Below, piece after piece: positions 9,499-19,220 of a DNA stretch of 64,000 bases. The notes beneath the pieces are model-generated. The model was not told the DNA's origin. It ran no database searches and saw only the letters and a program-made list of their open reading frames with translations. A program made the translations under genes and the position numbers. The DNA lies in the NCBI GenBank assembly GCA_963710645.1, contig CAVQBD010000009.1:186001-250000 (forward strand), written 5' to 3'. This DNA is from FEB-10 sp963710645. GTDB lineage: Bacteria; Acidobacteriota; Thermoanaerobaculia; Thermoanaerobaculales; Sulfomarinibacteraceae. Positions within the stretch are counted from its first letter, which is position 1. Each line of letters starts with the position of its first letter.

Positions 9499-12400
9499 AG
9501 ATCACCCCGTCGATCCACACCGTGTAACCCTGCTCCAGGTAGTGATCGCCAATCTTGGAGGGCAACTCGCCATCGGTCACCATAAAGTGCATTCCATCGG
9601 AGCTACCGCCCTTCACAGCCTCCTCAAGCATCTCCCTCCGATCCTCCATTGACTCCACCGAAAAAAGAACCTCGAGAAACTCCCTGTCGAGTTCTTCGGG
9701 ATCCCCGCCGAGCAGCTTGAACGTCCACTCGGCCATGACCATCGCCTTGTTCGGGTCGCGGGCGGTGTTGTCGGGGCTGTTCCCGGCGAGGTTGTCCAGC
9801 CCGTGACCAAGCGGCCATTTGTAGTGTGCGTGGGAGAAGGCGTCCTGGACGCTGTGCAGCGCAGCCCCCAGTTCCGTCGGGCCAGAGGCACTTCGCGCCA
9901 TCGCCACCCCTCGGGCAACCGGTAAAAAATGGAGATCGAAATTCCTGGGTTTGAAGGGGTTTGCCGGCGTCTCGTCGTCCACGCCTTGGTTCGCCCCGGC
10001 AATCAATTCTGCTTTGGCAGACGAGTATCCCGCTTGGACAGCCAGATACTGCGTCAGGTTGTAGTGGACATCCCGCTCGTACCTCCCATCCGGATCCACG
10101 GCGCGGAGTGGGTTGCCCGAGGTATAGGTATATCGGTTCCACGATTGGGAGGAGGCTGGGTCGCCGCGGGCGCTGTCCACGGTGGTAAAGCGGCCGAGCA
10201 GCGGGCTGTAGTGTCGGGCGTGCATGAAGTCCAGCTCGGAACTGTGACTCCCGAGATCTCGCTGGTGTCCGGTGAACAGGCGATGTGTCCCGGGCGCGGG
10301 ACCGCCGCTTCGGAATCCACCGTAGGGGTAGAACTCGATCCGGTCGTGGACGGTGCCGTCGGCGTCCACCAGAACCCTTGTGCTGCCAAGATGGTCGCGG
10401 GCCGCGAACCGGACCACCGGCTCACCGCTGCTCCAGCTCAGTTGGGCGGCCATGCGTCCTCCCGGAGCCAGGTAGTCATGCTCCGGGCTAAAGAAACTCT
10501 CCGGCATCATCAACCAGTCCGACAGCACCGCGCCACCGTCGTCGCGGAGGTCAAAACGAACTTCGGCCAGATCCCCCGCAGCATCACGACGCCACGACAG
10601 CACCCTTTCGCCGTCGGCATCGTAGGCGAACCGCCAGGTGTCCCCGGAGACAATGTCGGTGGCTCTGAGCAGCCGATCATCCAGCGAGTAACCGAAGCTC
10701 TTGGCGCGGATCCCTCCGATGGCGGGAACCGAGAGCAAATTGCCCCGAGAGTCCCACGACAGGTTGCCGGAGCCCGCACCCGCGACATCGAGGATCTCGG
10801 GCCGGTTGTCGAAACGAGCTCCGATCATCTCGAGGTCGAGCGCGGCTTCCGGATTCTCAATCGCCGTCAGATTGCCCCACCGATCATAGCCGTAGCTCGC
10901 CACCGTGGAGCCGGCATCGGTGAACGTCACCAGTCTGTCCAATCCGTCGTAGGAATAGCTGCGGTTGCCGATGAGAATCACGTTGCCCGAGCCGTCGTAC
11001 TCATAATTCCCCTCGGCCCACAACCTGCCGCCGTCCCACGGTGGATCACTCCACCACATATCAAAGCCCGCCGGCCGCGCCATGCCGTTTGGATCCGGCT
11101 CTTCGGTCGTGCTTCCCACCCATGTACCTCGCGACAGCAAACCCTCCTCCGCCACCCTCCCCGTCGGGTGGTAGGACCATTCCGCGGCCGCGATGGGAAT
11201 GTGAATTCCGATTTTCGACAGCTGAGCCGAGGCGAGCCAGTCACCGACGTGATACCTCTTTTCGATGAGCGGCTGCTGGCACGACGCCTGCCATCCGGTC
11301 CAAACCGGGTGGTCCACCCGGGACCGGTGGCCCCAGACGTCGTAGTCGAAGGTCGTGACAAAAGCGTCGTCCGCGGCTCCAACACCCCCGAACGCAATGG
11401 ACTTCGAACGGACCCTTGCTCCGGGCCCACCGAACAGCCAACCGGTGGTCACGGCCACGTCGCCCCCACCAAACCGATTGTGTCGGGTGGCATTCACGAT
11501 CCTTCCATACGCCGCTTCACCGACGGCCGCAGCGTGGCCCGTGCTCCGGTCACCCCAGACCCACGACGCGACCGTCGACCCGTTCACCGATCGGTTCACC
11601 AGTCGGCCGAGCGGATCGAAACCAAACGTCGAGGTGAGGCCTCCGGATGACTTGGCGCGGAGATTGCCGAGGGCGTCGTAGCCATAGAAGACTGCATCCC
11701 GCTCCGGTTCGATTGACGAAGTGAGAAAGCCCCCGTCCGAGTAGTCGAACGCGCGGTGCTGAGCCACCGAGGCAAAGGGTTCGCCCTCCCAGAGGTCAAC
11801 TCCGGTGAGGCGGTCCTCGTGGTCATAGTCGTAGTCGGCCGAAACACTCGTCCCGGGCGCCACCTCCTCGTCCAGCACCCGCAGTCGTCCCAGAGGGTCC
11901 TCCAACCGGGTGGACGCCAGCCACTGTTCCCCGCCGTCGAGATCGGTGGCCACCGACCGGAGCAGGGTGTGCTGGCTGTCACCCACATACCCCTGGAATG
12001 ACTCGGAGCCATCGGGAAGACGGATCGCCACCGGCCGACTCAGGGCGTCGAACAGGGTGCGAGTCCAGTCCAGTTCCGAGCACGACGACCATTCGCCGTC
12101 ATCGCGCCACTCACTGTCCATGGTCACTCGGCTGGTGTGGTCCAAGGCCGTACCGCCCCCCGCTCCACATGGAGACTGACCGCTCCAGAACCGATCAAGC
12201 GACAGCCGGCTGCGGGAACCTGTTCCGGAGGGATAGCGCTCGGTCGTCTTGCCCAAGCGTCCGAGGCCGTCAAAGAAGAAGGACTCTTCCGGCTCCGGAT
12301 CCAGCCAGACGGTGTCGAGCCGATGACCACCCGCCGACGGCACCAGGTCATAGGTTGCGTGCCGCACCTCATGACGGAGCAATCCGGCGTCCGACGGCCG

Positions 12401-15067
12401 AAGGTAGTCGATCCGAGTCCCCATCAGTGTCATACCGTCAGTGGTCCGTTGTACGCCCAGCGACCACTGGGCGCCATCGAATGCACCCTCGATCGGGGCA
12501 ACGGCGGTCATGCGGCCATTGGCGTCGTAGTCGTAGGCAAACCCGGCACCGGCTCCCGACATGTGCCACCTGGTCAGACCCGTGCTTGGATCCACCTCCC
12601 GCTGCCACATGAAAAGGGACCCATCCGACCCGAGGCGTTCGCCGGCCACCGGCCGGCCGTGGCGATGGAGCGTGCGGGTCGTGAGTTGGACGCTGCCGAA
12701 CCCGGTCCCGTAGCCACCCCGTGTGGACACCAGTTCGCGGTTGCCCAGGGTGTCGTAGCTGAAGGACTCCTCCACACAGTCCTGGTCGCAGCCACCGTCG
12801 ATTCCTGGATTCACCACCCCTTGCTGGGGGGCGTACCACCGCCGGTATCCCGGTTCCGAGAGGTTGGTCCAGATCTGGATCCTGGTGGCGCACCGCCCCT
12901 CTTCGCACACATCGCTGGCGATCTCCCGGTGGAGGTTCCAATCCTGGTCGTTCGCCGGCGGCAGGTATTCAAAGCTCCAACTGCGGTCCACTTCGATGCC
13001 CGAGACCGACCGGGCGGATTCCAGCGTCCGCTCCACCGGATTCAGAGAGTCATCCACCTCCGTGGTTTCACGCACCTCGGTGCAATCGATCGTCACCGAA
13101 GGAGGGCCCGCGAGATTCACCCACACCGGCGGGTGGCAGGATTCCACGTCGGCACCCTCGGAGTCGCCACCGGTCTCGTCGGTGAAGACCCGTCGCTGCT
13201 TGACGTAGCTGTAGCGATCCTCGCCCTGGGTCACGGTGGGAAAGTCCACACCGAACTTGAGCTCCCGTTCGATTTCTGTGTGGCGCAACACCCGGAGCTG
13301 AGATCCACGAAGGTCCTCCCAGCCACTGATGGTCATCCACGGCATTCCGGCGAGGGTCTCGCTGTCCCCAGCCAGATGGTCCACCGAGAACTCCTCGCGA
13401 GTCAGGGGGTGGAAGCGATGGATTTCGAGGGTTCCCTCGGTGTCCGGTCCCGCTTCGCCCGCCGCGGTGTAGACCGCCGTCCAGAGATAGGCCGCGTGAA
13501 GTCTGCCCTGATCATCTCGCAACGCCCAGTCGAAGTCGTAGGGCCACGGCAGCAGCACGTTCGGCGGCGTCGTGAATCTCGGATCCACGGCGCAGTTGAG
13601 GCCCTGCATGAACCAGGTTGTCTGCTGTCGAGGCTCCCCCGCCCCGGTGGCGACATCGTGATAGAAAACCCGCCGCCGCGTGACGCCCCTGCTCGTCAGT
13701 TCCGTTGAGTTGTGGTCCCCTTTCCTCGGCACAAAAACGCCGCAAGTGGTCCAGACGGGGCAGTCTCCTCCGTCGTCGACTCCGTCGTCACAGCGCCCCC
13801 GTCCCACCGGATACGTCCCGTGGGAGTAGTCCACGTGGGCCCCCGACGGCATCACCACGTCGGTCATGGGCGGCATCCCCGGTTCGTGCTGGCTATCAAG
13901 AATGAAGGACGTACCGTCGGCAGAGCTGACACGCTCCAGATGAGTCGCGCTGAAAGTCGGCAGGTCGGGCCCGTTCTTCTGCCTGAAGACCGCCTCGCCC
14001 ACGTCGAGTTGAATTTCATGGACGTTCGGGGTCGGCCCTGAATCTCCTATCAACGGGTTGAATCCGGGGTATCGGACCTTCGAAACAGTGGACCTGACCG
14101 GGTCGTAGAGTATCTCCAACTCACGACTCACCTCTCCGCTGGCCGAGATTCGGCTTGGCAGCCAGGGCTCTGAACCCTGCCCGGCGCACGGGGCAGACCA
14201 GGCCGTCGACTCTCCTCGATAGGTGAAAAGAATCCGGTTGGCCGGTGTCCCGCGGGGCCCGCCTGAGGTCCACGGCCCTCGCTGGATTTCGCTCAAGTAG
14301 AGCCCTGCAGTCTCGATTCTGAAGTTGAAGTCACCAAGATCGTCCCCCAGAACAACCCCTCGATCCACGTCACAGGCCGTGGGCACCACCTGCGCGAAGA
14401 CGAAGAGGTCACCGTAGCCGTTCTCCATTTCGAGCCGTAACGGCCGCCCCGTTTCGTCGACCTCTGCCACCGTGAACCGCAAGTTGCTGCCGTCCTGGGT
14501 GAAAAATCGGTCGCCCACCGCGGATTCCGAGGCGAGTGGCGTTCCCTGGTCGTTCTCCAGCTCCCACGGCGGGGTCGCCGATAGGGAGTGCTTCGCCCCC
14601 GAGGCCTCCACGAACGCCATACCCCGGACAAAGGGGGTCGTCCGGTGGAGCACCACCCGCGGAGGCCGCATCTCCCATCCAAACCCGAAGGCGTCGACGC
14701 CATGGGCGATCTCCGCCTCGAGGATATCTCCCCCGGTCCCCTCGCAGCCCGAGTACCCCAAGGGCGTCAGCGAGCAGTAACGATGGGTGAACCACACCTT
14801 CGAGTTGTGATGGAGGGCCAGTTCGTAGCTGAGGCCGCCATCGGTGCGGACCGCGGCCAACGGGATCCGGAATGTGAGGTTTCCGTTGGCGAGGTTGATC
14901 TGCTCGAAGGAGGAGAGATCGTAGCCGCTCCGTTCGTATCCTCGGGCCTCGTGGGGCACTTCGTCGTTGGCGTGGATAGGTGCCGATACTGTGATGCATA
15001 GGCCGCCGGTGATCGCGACACAGCGGAACAGTGCTGTCTTTATCAACTGCAAGGTTGCACGAAACAT
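9485..15067 (-). CDS. RHS/YD-repeat protein with metal-binding-like C-terminal domain
   Basis: ATG 15067 follows GGAGGAC and starts a signal sequence (MFRATLQLIKTALFRCV...), giving 1,860 residues; longer upstream frames lack a binding site. The body holds many YD repeats (YDYDANGRMTAV, YDYDHEDRLTGV, FYGYDALGNLRA, YSYDGLDRLVTF). It closes with the RHS core signature: LGSTRVLVD, then RYTYTSGNPLRAVDPDGR at about residue 1660. The last ~200 residues differ from the core and include VHYNLTQYLA, GVDDE, HFLP and HSVQDAFSH (HxxxDxxxH, about 1735-1745), then GHG. This layout resembles zinc phospholipase C/S1 nuclease-type metal sites. RHS shells encapsulate or display such toxin domains. It is third in a minus-strand operon, 14 bp after the upstream gene. 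Confidence 0.85.
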   Translation of the reverse strand: MFRATLQLIKTALFRCVAITGGLCITVSAPIHANDEVPHEARGYERSGYDLSSFEQINLANGNLTFRIPLAAVRTDGGLSYELALHHNSKVWFTHRYCSLTPLGYSGCEGTGGDILEAEIAHGVDAFGFGWEMRPPRVVLHRTTPFVRGMAFVEASGAKHSLSATPPWELENDQGTPLASESAVGDRFFTQDGSNLRFTVAEVDETGRPLRLEMENGYGDLFVFAQVVPTACDVDRGVVLGDDLGDFNFRIETAGLYLSEIQRGPWTSGGPRGTPANRILFTYRGESTAWSAPCAGQGSEPWLPSRISASGEVSRELEILYDPVRSTVSKVRYPGFNPLIGDSGPTPNVHEIQLDVGEAVFRQKNGPDLPTFSATHLERVSSADGTSFILDSQHEPGMPPMTDVVMPSGAHVDYSHGTYPVGRGRCDDGVDDGGDCPVWTTCGVFVPRKGDHNSTELTSRGVTRRRVFYHDVATGAGEPRQQTTWFMQGLNCAVDPRFTTPPNVLLPWPYDFDWALRDDQGRLHAAYLWTAVYTAAGEAGPDTEGTLEIHRFHPLTREEFSVDHLAGDSETLAGMPWMTISGWEDLRGSQLRVLRHTEIERELKFGVDFPTVTQGEDRYSYVKQRRVFTDETGGDSEGADVESCHPPVWVNLAGPPSVTIDCTEVRETTEVDDSLNPVERTLESARSVSGIEVDRSWSFEYLPPANDQDWNLHREIASDVCEEGRCATRIQIWTNLSEPGYRRWYAPQQGVVNPGIDGGCDQDCVEESFSYDTLGNRELVSTRGGYGTGFGSVQLTTRTLHRHGRPVAGERLGSDGSLFMWQREVDPSTGLTRWHMSGAGAGFAYDYDANGRMTAVAPIEGAFDGAQWSLGVQRTTDGMTLMGTRIDYLRPSDAGLLRHEVRHATYDLVPSAGGHRLDTVWLDPEPEESFFFDGLGRLGKTTERYPSGTGSRSRLSLDRFWSGQSPCGAGGGTALDHTSRVTMDSEWRDDGEWSSCSELDWTRTLFDALSRPVAIRLPDGSESFQGYVGDSQHTLLRSVATDLDGGEQWLASTRLEDPLGRLRVLDEEVAPGTSVSADYDYDHEDRLTGVDLWEGEPFASVAQHRAFDYSDGGFLTSSIEPERDAVFYGYDALGNLRAKSSGGLTSTFGFDPLGRLVNRSVNGSTVASWVWGDRSTGHAAAVGEAAYGRIVNATRHNRFGGGDVAVTTGWLFGGPGARVRSKSIAFGGVGAADDAFVTTFDYDVWGHRSRVDHPVWTGWQASCQQPLIEKRYHVGDWLASAQLSKIGIHIPIAAAEWSYHPTGRVAEEGLLSRGTWVGSTTEEPDPNGMARPAGFDMWWSDPPWDGGRLWAEGNYEYDGSGNVILIGNRSYSYDGLDRLVTFTDAGSTVASYGYDRWGNLTAIENPEAALDLEMIGARFDNRPEILDVAGAGSGNLSWDSRGNLLSVPAIGGIRAKSFGYSLDDRLLRATDIVSGDTWRFAYDADGERVLSWRRDAAGDLAEVRFDLRDDGGAVLSDWLMMPESFFSPEHDYLAPGGRMAAQLSWSSGEPVVRFAARDHLGSTRVLVDADGTVHDRIEFYPYGGFRSGGPAPGTHRLFTGHQRDLGSHSSELDFMHARHYSPLLGRFTTVDSARGDPASSQSWNRYTYTSGNPLRAVDPDGRYERDVHYNLTQYLAVQAGYSSAKAELIAGANQGVDDETPANPFKPRNFDLHFLPVARGVAMARSASGPTELGAALHSVQDAFSHAHYKWPLGHGLDNLAGNSPDNTARDPNKAMVMAEWTFKLLGGDPEELDREFLEVLFSVESMEDRREMLEEAVKGGSSDGMHFMVTDGELPSKIGDHYLEQGYTVWIDGVIYAGQ

Positions 15068-15081
15068 GACGTCCTCCACTC

Positions 15082-18000
15082 CTACGGCAAGTCCACGGCC
15101 GGAATCGGGCACCCCGATCCGCCATCGACGATTTCCACCATTGAGTCCATGTCTCCGATAAGCTGACCGCTCTCCCTCACTGTTCCCACGAGTCGACGCA
15201 CCCCCAGTGACGTTGGAGTCCATCCGGGATACAGACGGAGATAATGGGAGCCATTCGGCGGAATGGTCACGGTCTCAGAACCGATCATGGTGTGTACGGC
15301 AGGCGACTCACCGGCCACCAACACCTCCACAGCGGCCACCAAAACCGCCACACCGGAAGCTGAACCCACATTGCGAATCTCCACCGCGAACTCGTAACTC
15401 TCCCCCGAAGCAAGCTGGCCGGGGATCGGAATCCACTCCCCAAAATGCTGAAGGCGCAACCCGGCCGACACGAAAAGTGGCTCAGGTGGCGGCAGGTCAG
15501 TGGCATGCCACCCTCCCACCACATCCACCAGCATCGTCGGGTGAATGCCGCTCGGGCAGCCCGGCTCGTCCACCAGACAGTTGACATCAGGCGCCAGGTG
15601 CAATGACAGCGTGTCTCCCGACGACACCGGGGCCTCGAGGACGGGAACCGAAAATCCTCCGAAGGGATTGGCAGCGCCACGTCGCCAGACCAGGGTTCGC
15701 CATTGCGAGTCGGCCGTCAGCACCGCCCGGTTCGGATGTCCCTCAGGAGCGAGGTCGAAGGTGTGCAGGCCGTCGGCCTCTTCGGCTCCGGCATCCAGGT
15801 ACGGCCCATCCCCGAAACCCTGCCGCGACCGCCGGTATCTGATGAGAAGGCCGGACACCGTGTCGCCGGACCGATCCTCGTACCAGATCAATCTCGGGTC
15901 TTCGTTGCTGGCACTGTCCACCGACATCGCGACCAGGGCGCTGTCAGGATCCCAGTCCGCCGACCCTTCTTCATGCTCCAGAGTCACGCCGGTCCAGACC
16001 AGACCCTGGGGCGGCCAGTGTGCCGGGTCGAGGAAATAGTCGTCAGCGAGCCACGTCGGACCGAGAACGTCCTCGATCCCGTCGTCGACAACGGCAATCC
16101 AGGCCGTGGTGCAGAGCACGTTGTCATCCACTTCCTGCTCGTTCGCCACAGCATCTACGACCACTTTGAAATCGAGCATGGACAGGCCGTCAGGGCCCAA
16201 CTCCAATTGCTCCAGATATCCCCGATCAAGGGGTACGTCGACCACGTCGGACCCGTCATAGAAGGTCCACTGACGAGGGGCTGCCAGTGGGTGCCAACCC
16301 ACCGAGTCCGGATCGCACACCCCGGGGTCGCCGGCCGGATCGTGGGTGCGACCCCACACCGCCACCGACGAATCCACTGGTGCCGCCAGCCCATGCGCTG
16401 TGACCGGAATGGCGATCACCCACGGCAGAGCACAGTCGGGTTCTGGATCGTCGTAGCGAGACAAATCCAGAACGTCGGACCGGCACGGCCAGCCCGAAAG
16501 GTTGCCCGAGTACAGGTCTACCGGTGTGGTCGCGTCGATGGAGAGGTCGGGATGCTGCACCGCTTGGACGACGAACCGCGTGCGGACCGCGGCCGCGGCG
16601 TGATGCCTGAATGCCGCCTCCAAACGCCAGGTTCCGGCTTGGGGAAGCGGGAAGTCACAGACCGGGAGGCCCCGCACGCCGGCCTCCGCCTCGAAGGTCC
16701 CTGGGATCACGACACCTTCGCAGGCAAATCCCTCGAATTCCCAGGAGATCCCCTTTCTGCGGTACAGACGATAATCCACCAATCGCATGGTCCGATGGGT
16801 TCCCGCGGCCAGCCGACAGCCAACATTCACGACGTCTTGGAGGACCGTCACCGGCTGGCCTTCAATCAACTCATCTCCCGGGGCGCCGTCATCCAAAATC
16901 GGCCCGCGGGGAAACTCCAGCCATGGGCCGGGATAGAGATCCAACGACCGAATCCAGACCTGTTCGTCGTGAACCAACTCGAGGATCAGACTCGCCACGG
17001 TGGCGCTGTCCCACGTGGAATACCAACTCAGATCCACCTCGATCTCGGTCAAGGCCTCGGGGCCCGGCGGCACGATGAACGGCGCGGCCTGATCCGCACC
17101 GGGACCCCACCGCAGCCGCATGAAGATGGGTCGATCCGGAGTCAGAAACTCCAATTGAACCCGCTCGTGCCCCTTATCGAAGGACAGGTTGTCCCGTCGG
17201 ATCTCACCGTGATCGCAGTGGGAAGTGGAGGGGAAGGGCGGGCAGGCGTAATCCAGGCAATTGCCGTGAAAAAGAGATGCCTCCAGTTTGGGGTCGAACT
17301 CCCATCTCCCACAGCCGGTGCCCGCACCGTGCCACTGGCTCTGCCCTCTCGCGTTGGTGAAATCCCCAACCGGCGGTGCGACCGGCGCACAACCATCCGG
17401 GCCGAGGACCGAGCCCTCAGGATCCCCCAAGACCTGCCCCTGGGCCGGATCGGAAATTTCCTCGACACGCCGGTCGACCAAGATTCCATCCAACGCATCC
17501 ACGACGACGGTCTCGAGGACCAGGCCACCACGTATTCGGGCCAACATCTCCACCCTCCAGCTCCGAATGTGGTCGACACCGTGGAGGACCCTCGTCGCAG
17601 ACGCGGAGACGATTTCGGACTGAGGATCCCGTTGATCGTCGGCAATCTCCAGAGCCTGCCGCCTGGTGACCGGATCGCGATCGGTGGGCGGCACGTCACC
17701 CCAATGGAGCGCAATTCCGCCCACTCTCACCAGCTGACCCTGAAGAAACCGCATCTCCAACCGCTCATCCAGCGCGACAAATCCCTCCACCGACTGGACC
17801 AGCATCACTGTGGTCATGCCGCCGGACCGTGTGACGGATTCGACGTGAAATTCACTGTTCGTCGCAGTCGGATACACCCCGCGGTGAATGGTCATGAAGG
17901 CCGGGGCTACGGCCTCCGGCGGTGACGGCCCCACCGGTGTCAGCCTCCCTTCGATCACCTTCACGTGACCCTCATCGTCCAATTCGAAATGGGTGACCTC

Positions 18001-18120
18001 GGGGAGTACCGACAAGGCCCTGGACAACTGCTCGCGATCAACACCCTGAGCGCGCGCCGTCGGCTGAACCGCGGCTGCCACCACGATGGCGAGCAGGATC
18101 AGTTGGTGAGTTCGTCGCAT
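15082..18120 (-). CDS. Secreted protein with FTP/PepSY-like propeptide region and no protease domain
   Basis: ATG 18120 is preceded by a perfect AAGGAGGT and opens a signal peptide (MRRTHQLILLAIVVAAAVQ), giving 1,012 residues. Residues ~25-240 resemble the FTP plus PepSY propeptide of thermolysin/fungalysin: LPEVTHFELDDEGHVKVI, a VALDERLEMRFLQG strand pair, RRQALEIADD, and RSWRVEMLAR...VVVDALDGILVDRR. No HExxH follows, so it is not a metalloprotease. The rest is beta-rich, Cys-containing and CARDB-like in places (EIRNVGSASGVAVLV). It ends 14 bp before the RHS gene, so it is likely co-expressed and may guide export, folding or surface display of the RHS protein (inference). Confidence 0.7.
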   Translation of the reverse strand: MRRTHQLILLAIVVAAAVQPTARAQGVDREQLSRALSVLPEVTHFELDDEGHVKVIEGRLTPVGPSPPEAVAPAFMTIHRGVYPTATNSEFHVESVTRSGGMTTVMLVQSVEGFVALDERLEMRFLQGQLVRVGGIALHWGDVPPTDRDPVTRRQALEIADDQRDPQSEIVSASATRVLHGVDHIRSWRVEMLARIRGGLVLETVVVDALDGILVDRRVEEISDPAQGQVLGDPEGSVLGPDGCAPVAPPVGDFTNARGQSQWHGAGTGCGRWEFDPKLEASLFHGNCLDYACPPFPSTSHCDHGEIRRDNLSFDKGHERVQLEFLTPDRPIFMRLRWGPGADQAAPFIVPPGPEALTEIEVDLSWYSTWDSATVASLILELVHDEQVWIRSLDLYPGPWLEFPRGPILDDGAPGDELIEGQPVTVLQDVVNVGCRLAAGTHRTMRLVDYRLYRRKGISWEFEGFACEGVVIPGTFEAEAGVRGLPVCDFPLPQAGTWRLEAAFRHHAAAAVRTRFVVQAVQHPDLSIDATTPVDLYSGNLSGWPCRSDVLDLSRYDDPEPDCALPWVIAIPVTAHGLAAPVDSSVAVWGRTHDPAGDPGVCDPDSVGWHPLAAPRQWTFYDGSDVVDVPLDRGYLEQLELGPDGLSMLDFKVVVDAVANEQEVDDNVLCTTAWIAVVDDGIEDVLGPTWLADDYFLDPAHWPPQGLVWTGVTLEHEEGSADWDPDSALVAMSVDSASNEDPRLIWYEDRSGDTVSGLLIRYRRSRQGFGDGPYLDAGAEEADGLHTFDLAPEGHPNRAVLTADSQWRTLVWRRGAANPFGGFSVPVLEAPVSSGDTLSLHLAPDVNCLVDEPGCPSGIHPTMLVDVVGGWHATDLPPPEPLFVSAGLRLQHFGEWIPIPGQLASGESYEFAVEIRNVGSASGVAVLVAAVEVLVAGESPAVHTMIGSETVTIPPNGSHYLRLYPGWTPTSLGVRRLVGTVRESGQLIGDMDSMVEIVDGGSGCPIPAVDLP

Positions 18121-18155
18121 GGCGACCTCCTTCCGGCCCTCGGCCGTCTTCGATC

Positions 18156-18563
18156 TCAGTCGATGGGTTCGGCGCCTTCGAACCAGGTGCGGACCGAGTC
18201 GTTGACCCCAGTCCAGTGAGGGACCGGTCCCCGCGATGTGATCTCGCCGGCAGGGTGTGCAGCATTGGAAACACCGCACTGGAAGACGTTGCCGTCGTCG
18301 ATCTCCACCAGAACCCAGGTCTCTTCGGACCGACCACCCTGCGAGACCGGATCGGGAAACCGGATGGCCACTGATCCTCGGGCGTTGGGACGTTTGACGA
18401 TCAGGGAACCATTCGCACGGGTGAACATCCACTCGACGCCTCGATGATCGATCCATCGACAGTGGCCTTCCGCCCGCTTCGACGGTTTGTCGGAGGCCAC
18501 GGAGGGCCTCGCAGGCTGAGATTGCTGGAGTGGAACCGGGTCCGTTCTGGGCGGGGTGCACAT
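18156..18563 (-). CDS. Small protein of unknown function, first gene of RHS operon
   Basis: ATG 18563 lies 7 nt after AAGGAGGA. The 135-residue product has a Pro/Ser-rich N-terminus and then a compact Trp- and Gly-rich segment (CRWIDHRGVEWMFTR, TWVLVEIDDGNVFQC, PHWTGVNDSVRTWF) with two or three Cys. No signal peptide or known domain is seen. It ends 35 bp before the next gene. In this stretch the alternative frame is Arg-rich shadow sequence, while this frame has normal composition and its own ribosome binding site. It is probably a real first gene of the operon; the function is unknown. Confidence 0.65.
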   Translation of the reverse strand: MCTPPRTDPVPLQQSQPARPSVASDKPSKRAEGHCRWIDHRGVEWMFTRANGSLIVKRPNARGSVAIRFPDPVSQGGRSEETWVLVEIDDGNVFQCGVSNAAHPAGEITSRGPVPHWTGVNDSVRTWFEGAEPID

Positions 18564-18824
18564 GAGCTGTCCTCCTTGCTGCTGTGCCGCAAATCTGCGG
18601 TCACCGAGAAAGAAGGACTGCTAGCGCGCGGAGTGGCAATGGGTGTATCAAACCCGCCCCCGGGCCCCCGGGGGCCAGAGGCTGGGTGTCAGGGGCTAGT
18701 GGTTAGGGGTTCGTGCCGCGCACCTGGAAATGGGGAACAAGGAACACTCCCCCGCCCGGGGCATCATCGTGGAGCGGGCGCCTCGCCTGCATTCCTGGCG
18801 TCGATCGACCCCGCGATTGCAGGC
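18564..18824. repeat. Promoter-side gap of the RHS operon with repeats
   Basis: No gene is seen. It contains a GC palindrome CCCCGGGCCCCCGGGG (about 18659-18675), a degenerate GGTTAGG/GGCTAGT heptad run (18680-18712) and half of a GTGGAGCGGGCG...GATTGCAGGC imperfect palindrome (18766-18830). The RHS operon promoter should lie next to 18564-18640, but no boxes are clear. Confidence 0.45.
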
Positions 18825-19037
18825 TCAGCCTTCGTTCTGTTCGTCGTCCGTACCGGCGTCCGGGTCTTCCTTGTTGCCTCCCGTCCCCACGACGAGGGAG
18901 GAGGCGGTGAGGCCGGCGCCGATGATCGCGAACATTCGGTCGCGATATTCGGTCCCCTTGAGGACGTACGAGGTGGCCACCAACAGCGCACCCCAGATCA
19001 GGGCGTTGGCGATGATCAATGAACCTTTGCTTCGCAT
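18825..19037 (-). CDS. Small membrane protein, 70 residues
   Basis: The reading frame encodes two hydrophobic segments (LIIANALIWGALLVATSYVL and FAIIGAGLTASSLVVG) and an acidic Asp/Glu/Asn tail (NKEDPDAGTDDEQNEG). The organisation is that of a small inner-membrane protein with a soluble tail. The start is ATG 19037; only weak purine-rich sequence precedes it. Its C-terminal coding end coincides with the edge of a palindromic repeat. The function is unknown, and it could still be a chance frame. Confidence 0.5.
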   Translation of the reverse strand: MRSKGSLIIANALIWGALLVATSYVLKGTEYRDRMFAIIGAGLTASSLVVGTGGNKEDPDAGTDDEQNEG

Positions 19038-19220
19038 GGTGTCATTTTAACGCGCCCGTCTCTTGGGCGCGCCTCGATTCTCATTGCGCTCCCCGTGAGG
19101 ATGCCAGGCACGCCGATTCGGCCCCAGCGAAACGAATCGGATTGCCGGCCTCGACGAATCGGGATGCCAGGCACCTCCGAGGAACGCGCCCTCGGGGAGC
19201 GCGGTTGGAGAGTCGGCGTT
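19038..19220. repeat. GATGCCAGGCAC-type repeat block
   Basis: GGATGCCAGGCACG (near 19101) and GGATGCCAGGCACCTCC (near 19161) are followed by GAACGCGCCCTCGGGGAGCGCGGTTGG. This matches, inverted, the block at 4800-4880 and shares its right half with the hairpin elements at 46564 and 58367. Confidence 0.6.

Noticed and set aside
9929..11650. Long open frame on the plus strand opposite the RHS gene
   Set aside because: It mirrors the codon pattern of the RHS gene, has Arg/Pro/His-rich shadow composition, and has no ribosome binding site or family match.
15703..17925. 740-codon plus-strand open frame opposite the FTP-region protein
   Set aside because: Shadow of the GC-rich minus-strand gene, which has a perfect Shine-Dalgarno and signal peptide.
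18120..18561. N-terminal extension of the FTP-region protein to 18561
   Set aside because: The extension is Arg-rich shadow of another frame that has its own ribosome binding site; ATG 18120 has a perfect AAGGAGGT and a signal peptide.
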